From Montifringilla adamsi (lineage: Eukaryota; Chordata; Aves; Passeriformes; Passeridae): a DNA stretch of 64,000 bases. Below, piece after piece: positions 57,145 through 64,000 of the stretch. Position numbers and translations under genes: made by a program. The notes beneath the pieces were generated by a model. That model was not told the origin of the DNA, did no database searches, and saw only the letters and a program-made list of their open reading frames with translations. The stretch is taken from NCBI GenBank assembly GCA_017590115.1, contig JAGGNK010007082.1, positions 249,495-313,494 of the forward strand, read 5' to 3'. Position 1 is the stretch's first letter; each line of letters begins with the position of its first letter.

Positions 57145-57230
57145 CGGCCGCGGCTCTCCCGTCCCTCAGGTCCAAGATGGCAGCGCGGCCCGCCCGGCCT
57201 CCGGCAGCGACTTAGCAAAGTCGGGCGCGA
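57145..57230 (-). other. ITCH: ITCH noncoding exon 1 (5' UTR), 5' end approximate
   Basis: Read on the minus strand, the CpG island contains a strong donor, CCG|gtgagc, with exon end at 57145. Just upstream is the CCATCTTGG motif often found at or just after the start site of TATA-less housekeeping genes. No ATG-led reading frame continues into exon 2, so the exon is called noncoding. The transcription start is not visible; the upper limit is a guess from motif placement. Other 5' UTR exons within intron 1 cannot be excluded. Confidence 0.6.
57172..57184 (+). promoter_or_regulatory. ITCH: YY1-type site in ITCH exon 1
   Basis: CCAAGATGGCAGC differs at one base from the downstream YY1 motif CAAGATGGCGGC. 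YY1 sites of this type cluster just downstream of start sites, which is consistent with this lying inside noncoding exon 1. Confidence 0.55.
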
Positions 57231-57232
57231 CG

Positions 57233-57243
57233 TGCGCAGGCGC
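57233..57243 (+). promoter_or_regulatory. NRF1-like site 1
   Basis: TGCGCAGGCGC closely matches the NRF1 palindrome (YGCGCAYGCGCR). It lies about 50 bp upstream of the YY1-like site with respect to ITCH. Confidence 0.5.
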
Positions 57244-57268
57244 CGAGTCCCACGGCTGCCGAGCAAGG

Positions 57269-57288
57269 ACTACAGCTCCCACTGTGCC
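57269..57288 (+). promoter_or_regulatory. ZNF143/Staf-type site
   Basis: ACTACAGCTCCCACTGTGCC follows the ACTACAAnTCCCAGnnTGC pattern of the ZNF143 (SBS/ACTACAA) element common in bidirectional and housekeeping promoters. It sits between the two NRF1-like sites. Confidence 0.6.
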
Positions 57289-57301
57289 CCGCGCCAGGCA
57301 C

Positions 57302-57310
57302 TGCGCATGC
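57302..57310 (+). promoter_or_regulatory. NRF1-like site 2
   Basis: TGCGCATGC is the core of the NRF1 palindrome, 14 bp past the ZNF143-like element. Confidence 0.45.
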
Positions 57311-57394
57311 TCGGCGCGGGCCACGGTGTCGGGGCCAGGCCGTGAGGGGCCGTGGGATCCGCGGTGACCGGCGGAGTTCCGTATCTTGTGGGGC

Positions 57395-57800
57395 CAGGCT
57401 TGGAGAGTTGGGGGTGTTCATCCGGGAAAGAGAAGGCTCCAAGTACAACTTAGGGCGCCTTCCAGTGCTTAAAGAGGTTCCGAGGGAGCTGGAGAGGGAC
57501 TTTGAACAAGGACCTGGAATGACAGGACAAGGGGCAATGGCTTCCCACTGCCAGAGGGCAGAGTTAGATGGAATATTGACAAGAAATTCTTCCCTGTGAG
57601 GGAGCTGAAGCCCTGGCACAGGGTGCCCAGAGCAGCTGTGGCTGCTCCTGGATCTCTGGAAGTGTCCAATGCAAGGTTGGACAGGGCTTGGAACAGCCTG
57701 GGACAGTGGGATATGTCCCTGCCCATGGCAGGGGGTGGAATGAGATCTTTAAGGTTCCTTCCAGCCCAAATCATTCCATGAATCTGTGATTCTGTAAACA
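57395..57800 (+). mobile_element. CR1 LINE 3' fragment next to the ITCH promoter
   Basis: Landmarks: ggcttggagagttgggggtg, gcttcccactgccagagggc, gccctggcacagggtgccca, ttggacagggcttggaacag, gtccctgcccatggcagg, and tail tcattccatgaatctgtgat. It begins about 85 bp beyond the second NRF1-like site. Confidence 0.93.
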
Positions 57801-60794
57801 GAGTATATATGCATGTGTGTGTGTATACACACACTACAGTAAAAATCTTGGATAATCAAAGCACCCCCGAGGGCTCAGCTGGTTCAGGAACACCTTGAGG
57901 AACCCACGGCCATCCCTGGCCCCACGTTAGTGCAGTGACACCAGTAACAGGAAATCTCTGAGAGCACAGAGGGACATCCTGGCTAACATGAGTCTGTACC
58001 AGTCAAGCAGCTGGGACATCACTGCTGTCACTGTGGGCTTTGGGACACAAAGCCCTTTGAAAATAAAATAACTTTTGTGACTTTAAAGAATCTGTTGCAG
58101 GTGCTTAAGCCATTGATATTATTTAACCTTTACATAAAATCTTTCCTGTTTCAAGTGTATTTTTTCTTAACCTGAACGCACTATTGCATAAGTGAATGCA
58201 TAGAAATTACAATACACTTCCCCTTTTGACAGTGAGGAATGAGAGAGTCTATGCTCTGAAATCAGAGGAAAGAATACCCAATGTTGAGAGAGTAGGAGAA
58301 TATCCTCAGTAATTCTTCAGAAAAATGATACACTTTGCAAGTGCAAAGTTTAGCATTTTCTTACAGCTGGTAGGGATGTGAAAATCCTTCTTGTCTTCCA
58401 TGCATAAACTCCAATAAGATCTCACAGCCACAATTAAGTGACTGTTTCTGTTGATAAGGCCTAAGCAAGAAAACAGCTCCAACTGTTTCCCTGACAGACC
58501 AACACACATGCTTCAATGCCAATCAGCCATCTGTGGTTCTGACTGACCAAGGTACATGTGCACATCACTTCAGGCACAGAAATCACTTTAATTCCAGCAC
58601 AGAACAATGTGTGCTGCTCAGCTAGAGGCTGAGTATGGAAAAATCAGGAGCATGCAGCTTTGTCAGAGAGGTGGGAATTCATGGGAAGCAAGTTTGGAGC
58701 CAAGGTTACAGCCCAGTATAAGGACAAGCAAATTGATCAGCTAAAATAAGGTCTGGAGGGTTTTTTATTTTCTTTAAACCTTTTCTATGCACCTTTAAGT
58801 CTTTATGTTCCTGTAGAGATATTTGACCATGCACACATACATTTAAAGTTCCATAGTTAATGTTCTATTCAGATTAGTAATGATAAAAATGAGTTCTACA
58901 AGCCTTGCTTAACAGAGATTTCTGTCTCATGCATCACCTACATGAACAGTGGTGTCCCGTCCAGTTCCTGTCCTGGCCAGTGACGCTCTGGCTGACTGCA
59001 GCGGGAGTTGCACATCTGCCCAGCTGGGCATCCTTTGCGGTGGGTTTGTTGTCTCCCAGCTGGCACATAACACTGTTTGCTTTTGAGGATTGCCTGTAGT
59101 TTGATTCCCAACGGTGGGAACACTGCACTGTACCCTTCTCCCCCGCCGCCTGGGTTAATTTTACCTTTAGCAGAGTTGAGTGTTTGCAGGAAGAAGCCGG
59201 ATGCTGCCCCAAGGACACATCCCCGTAGCCCCTGTGGAATCCAGCAGGTGAGCATCCGCCCATCCCTAGGGCAGTGTGGCCATTTGCAGCCTCTTTTTGT
59301 CGTACTGGGTTTTGGTAGGTAAAGGTTGCTAAAGCAGATGTGACTAACACTCAGTGTCTCTTTTTAAGAACATCACATCAGTCCTCTGAGTTACTGTCTT
59401 CCCCCTCCTTTTTCCAACCGGCATTTCTGACAAAGTGCTTTTTTTTCAACATCAGCAGCCCTAATCTCTTTGTTTTCCAGCTTCTGATGCTTCCAGTCAA
59501 GTTCCATTTGTTCCATCTGCTCTGTAAAATTCACGATAAAAAGAATGTATTCCAGGTGCAGACTACTTATCAGTTTGTGCTTGCCAGGACAAGAGGAACG
59601 CAGAACAGTCCTCACATTCACACTCTTTCAGATATCATTTCCCCTGGTAAAAATTATGGACTGTCAGTGAATTGGAAGAACAAATAAATAATTAACACAG
59701 AATACATTATGAGTGAAGATGAATATAATTGAGTGGCAGAACTATGTATCCCAGATTTTACCTTTGGGGAGAGGAGTGGAATGCTTAATTATTGTCTTTT
59801 TTTCCCCTATGCTTTTTGTAACAAGATACTCAGGCAGGATGGTATTTTCTTGCTATTCCCTGTCATAGCTTTGTTTTGACGAGTACAAACCCCAACAGAT
59901 AGGAAACCTTCCCACAACAGTGCAGGATGATCTTGTCAAAGGCTTTTCAGGAAAACTGAATGCTCTAGTAGTTTTCCACATTTGCTGGGTTTGATATGGT
60001 GAAGCTGTGCTTCTGGGAGATAATTTCTGAAAAATAATATTTAATAATTTTCATAATATTTTTGTTTTATTTCACAGTGCAATCCAGACTGGTCAGTGGG
60101 ATTTGTGCTTGTAGCAAAATATGTGTAGCATTTATTCTGGGTTGGGCTATTGTAAGTAATAATATTCACATCCCTAATGGAAACTCATACTGTTGTAACA
60201 GAACTGCCACAATCAGTGAGTGCTGCTGGTGCTGAGAGTTGACTGGGAAGCCACTGAGCATCAGGGTCTGTGTGGCAGAGTGATGTAAATTATTTCCATG
60301 TTTGAATCTTTCGTGTGGTAATAAAAATAATCCTCAAAGTTCATTAAAATATTGGGATTCTCTTTGATTTTTGAGCATAAGTCTGCAAATGGACATTGCT
60401 CTCTGATACCTCTGGGCCCTGGGTTCCCTCAGCTAAAGGGCTGGGACAAGACTGTGTGATGGAAGAACTGAACACTTATTATTCTCCTATCCCTAGAGTA
60501 CGGGATTCCCTCTCCTGAAATAGACTCTGTCTTATTCCCTCAGTTTTTCCACTCTCAACCAACTCCACAGACCTGACACAAGACAAACCTTTCCAACATT
60601 ACATAATTTCCTAAAATTGCACAGCAAGTCTCTTGTCAAACCTGGAAACAGGGCTGGGTTTCTTAGCTCCTTGACAAGTGTTTAATGATTTTTTAGTTTA
60701 GTGGTGTGGGGGGTTTTGTTGTTGTTGTTTTGGCATTTGGTTTGGTTTGGTTTTTGTGTGAGGCACACAAAAATCCTGCCAGAATCACTTAAAT
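57801..60794. other. Flank upstream of ITCH, no supported gene
   Basis: Contains a short TG/CA repeat at 57812-57835, then unique-looking sequence. ORFs here are short, start arbitrarily and overlap on both strands, without recognisable domains. In human, AHCY lies upstream of ITCH in the opposite orientation, but I see no AHCY exon. Confidence 0.6.
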
Positions 60795-61190
60795 ACAAAA
60801 TAATTCAGGTAGGAAGGAACCTCTGGAGACCTCTAGGTCCACCCCATGCTTGAACCAGAACCAACTTAGGTTATGTAGCATAGGTAAGAGATAAATACCT
60901 TCAAGGCTGGAGATCGCACAGCCCCTTCGTGCCCTAGTCCAGTGTTTGATGCCCCGTAGTCCATTTTATTTCCTTATATTTTTTGTGATTTCACAGCTCT
61001 GCAAGGAGTATAGCTTGTCCTCCTTACACCTTCCCAGCAAGCAGTTTTAGGCAGCAGTAAGGTGACTCTTCACCTTCTCTTCTCCAGGCTGAACAGATTC
61101 AGCTCTCTCAGCAGCTGCTCATGTGTCCTGTGCTCCGTCCCTGATAGCTTGGTGGCCTGCTCTGGTTCATAAGTGCCTAGATAGGAAATG
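60795..61190 (-). mobile_element. Degraded CR1 LINE fragment
   Basis: Antisense CR1 landmarks in order: gtaggaaggaacctctggag, ggagatcgcacagccccttc, then cttctccaggctgaacagat and agctctctcagcagctgctc. It is diverged and interrupted, and of a different subfamily from the copies with the ccctggcacagggtgccc motif. The far end is uncertain and could extend past 61300. Confidence 0.7.
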
Positions 61191-61349
61191 TTATCTCCTG
61201 CCCATTCATTTCGGAAAGGGACCAGGGAGCTTGGGCTGGTCCCAGCACGCACAGGTGAGTTCTTATCACTGCAGAGTAAAAGGTGAGGTTCCTCACCCTG
61301 CTGGCTGCACTCTTGGTGACACAGTCCTGAATGTCCTTTGTCACAGGAC

Positions 61350-64000
61350 GCTCAGTTGGAGTCCTACTCAACTTATTGAGACCACAGCACCTCTTCCACC
61401 AAATTGCTTTCAAGGCAGCACCCCATGTCCTGCTGAATTTGAGTTACTCCCCCCCAGACCCAGAACTATCTTTGACCACCTGCATTGTCTTCGCTGAGTT
61501 TCCTGAGGGTTTTTTCCACCTTCCTGTAGGACCTCAGTCCCTATTGCTGATTATTAACTTGACAACATGAAGCTGCTGCTTGTACTGGGGAGACCACAGT
61601 GACCATGTCTCCATGGAGGCAGTTTTGGTAGTGTGGATGTTTACCTGTTTTGGGATAGACACAGCCCCGAGCAAGTATCACACAATGACTGGAACAGTCA
61701 TCAGGTGTCATCAGCACCAATTAGCGCCTAAGCAATTGTCAGTCTTTAACTATGGCTTAACGCTGCTGTCTGACTTAAGGTTGTGTAAAGTTGGTGATTT
61801 ATAAATACAGGAGTACTTTGTTTTCACATCATTTTTCTGTACTGGTGTTAAAGCACTTTGTAAGTACTATGATATCAATCTTATTCTTCTGGAGCATTTT
61901 GTTAGTTGGGTAATTATCCCAGGAATGCTTTATCTTTTAAAATCTGACTTCTTGTCCTGACATTGTCATCCCTAGAAGGAGAAACTTTGTTGGGCTGCCT
62001 TGTAAGGAGAGTCTGAATTCATTGCAGTCATGAAGAAAATGGTGTAGTGTCAGAGTGTATTTATTTCTAATTGACTTTAAAATCAGAATTGATTCATTTG
62101 ATTTAAAATTTAGAAAAATACCAGTAGGAAAAGATAGATTACTTCCTGTTATCTGCAGAGGGAATTAATGAACCCTTCAGGTTGGTGAGAAACTATTATT
62201 ATTTCCAAGTAATCTAATTAAAGGGTATAAAAAAAGACATGCGGCTATTTAATTGTTTTATTACTCAATTGCTCTACAGTGCATAATCAGAGAAGTGGGA
62301 GGGAGTGATTAGGTGTCTTGAGAACGGAAATGACACAACCAAGATATGTAGATGTTTTAAAGGAAGGAGAAGCTACTGGGAAAATTGAACCTCTCTTACC
62401 CACGCAAAAGATTGAAGATTATTTTTCCCTGAGAGTGAAGAACATGACACTATAAATGTGCTGTGGGGTTTTCAGAAGCAAACATGAGATGTTGGTGCTG
62501 GGAAAGGTAAAACACACCAGGCAGTGCTTAACTGGTGGCTGTGTCCAGCTCTTGTCTCCACAGGGGCCTGGCAAGCAGGGTCAGCTGGGCCCGTGGGAGG
62601 CACCACAGCAGATATGCAGGGTGTCCCCAGGCGCCACTTGGATCCCAGTTACAGCTTTGCCCTCTGGATGATGCACTGAGGACCCACGATGGGAGCAGAT
62701 GCTCAGTGTCAGTGCGAATTGGATGTCTGCTTCTGCTAGGCTCTTTGAGAAGAGTTTTTGACATGCAGATGCTTGTAGAGACAGAACATTTTGTTTAGAC
62801 CCAGGTTTATTTAGTCCCACCCAGATCACCTCCCTCATTTATACAGTTGTGAATTATCTACATCTGAAAGGCTGACACACCTCCTGAGTGGTTTGCCTCC
62901 TTGCAAATTGCTCTGGTACAAATCAGCTTGTGTTTCAGAGCAGAACAGTTACTGAAAAAAAGCCGTGTAACATCAAAATTAATACAAAGGGAGGAGGTAT
63001 GACTTAAATACCTGGAGCTTGTTCCAAAGCCAAATAAAGCTAATGAACTGGTTTCCATTTATCAGCTTTAGGGGTCTGCACCTTACCTTATGTAGCACCT
63101 TGTAACATGATGCCTGAATGTTCTTCACTAAAAATTAAAACCCCACACAAGCTATCAATTCTGATGAGTGAGAGGTGGAGTTATTTCACTACATCCCTCT
63201 GTCCCTTGGAGCTGCAGCATTACACTTGTGAACTCTGAACAAAGCCTCTGGTCTTGGACTGACAGTCCAGGTTTGGGAGATCCCTGGCTGAGCAGAAATC
63301 ATTCTCATTCACTCGATTTCTTTTATCCAGCCTTTCTTATGCTCAGTGTGCAGTGAGTAACTGGGCACTGAATTGCAATCTGAGGGTGAGTAACAGTAGG
63401 GGCAGGAAGGTTGCTGTACCAGTCTCATCACATGCTATTAACATACCAGGTGCAGTGCTCATGATTTCCCAGACTGGATCAAGGGAGAATTCACTTGGTT
63501 AAACTTGCTCTGCAAGGCTCAGGGTTTGGTCCTCAGCCGATGTTCTGCGCATGCTTGCTACAACTGGAGAGGGAGAAGATGATGCACTTGACTTACCACC
63601 AACCTAGAGCCTGGGGCTCTCAGGGACTGAACCAGCCTCTTGTGTAACAGGCGGGCTCCAGGATTCCCATAAGGAACAAAATGTTCTGGTTTTCCTCTTG
63701 TTGAGGATATAAGGAAAATAAGAGGCAAGAGGTAATAAAATTAGTCAAGCTTCCCTTTGCATCAGTTCATTTGTTGTCTTCTGGGTCTTGCTTCAGTTTC
63801 TGCCTGCACTGGTGTACACACAGCACGTCCATGAGTAAATAATTTTTAGTGTTCTTGAAACAAAAACACAGCCACCTTTTAACCCTTGGACTAACTATGC
63901 TCCTCCCAAAAGGCATCAGCTCAATCATACCCAGCTTTTGAATGCTGCTCATCCTCATTCCCAGGGAAGCAAAATGAAGGCTCTCTCTGCCCTCTGTTGG
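61350..64000. other. Distal flank, no supported gene
   Basis: Intergenic-looking sequence with scattered short ORFs on both strands and no recognisable protein family, RNA gene or repeat. A poised ATG at 63973 opens a frame (MKALSALCW) that runs off the window end; too short to interpret. Confidence 0.55.

Larger units (their letters stand above)
56590..57380. promoter_or_regulatory. ITCH: CpG-island promoter of ITCH
   Basis: The window is AT-rich elsewhere, but this stretch is strongly GC-rich and dense in CpG. It spans exon 1, its donor and the start of intron 1. There is no TATA box near the inferred start, which fits a broad housekeeping promoter. Long overlapping ORFs across it are a by-product of GC-richness (few stops). 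Boundaries are by eye. Confidence 0.85.

Noticed and set aside
56597..57367. 256-residue and 222-residue + strand ORFs over the CpG island
   Set aside because: Pro/Arg/Gly/Ala-rich composition in two overlapping frames is what GC-rich DNA with few stops gives. No domain or splice structure is visible, and the region contains ITCH exon 1 on the other strand.
62535..62798. 87-residue + strand ORF after a cag, possible exon
   Set aside because: An overlapping ORF on the opposite strand is equally long and no protein family is recognisable.

Overview
The window is vertebrate nuclear DNA, and the repeats point to a bird. Several CR1 LINE fragments carry the avian 3' end, there are solo endogenous-retrovirus LTRs of a type I associate with songbirds, and no mammalian SINEs are visible. 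'Passerine' is an inference from remembered repeat families; 'bird' is much firmer.

One protein-coding gene fills most of the window: a complete minus-strand ITCH, the NEDD4-family C2-WW-HECT E3 ubiquitin ligase. I placed 23 coding exons from the ATG at 31597-31599 (exon 2) to the TAG at 2004-2006 (exon 24). All have GT-AG junctions and compatible phases, and together they give 2637 nt, or 878 residues plus stop. A noncoding first exon lies in a CpG island near 57145-57230, so intron 1 is about 25.5 kb. The protein has an N-terminal C2 domain, a Ser/Thr/Pro-rich linker with an SH3-binding polyproline stretch, four WW domains and a HECT domain with catalytic Cys846.

Layout by position: 1-2003 is the 3' UTR and 3' flank; 2004-13322 encodes WW4 and the HECT domain; 14837-20263 encodes WW1-WW3 and most of the linker; 21384-31620 encodes the rest of the linker, the C2 domain and the N terminus; 31621-57144 is intron 1; 56590-57380 is the CpG-island promoter with NRF1-, ZNF143- and YY1-like sites; 57395-64000 is the upstream flank, which starts with a CR1 copy and shows no gene I can support.

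I found no new multi-gene system. The items most worth a second look are two solo LTRs with exact 5-bp target-site duplications, a third LTR nested in a CR1, a 43-bp microexon followed by a 19-nt U tract, a remodelled phospho-regulatory linker, and two unusual WW-domain residues.
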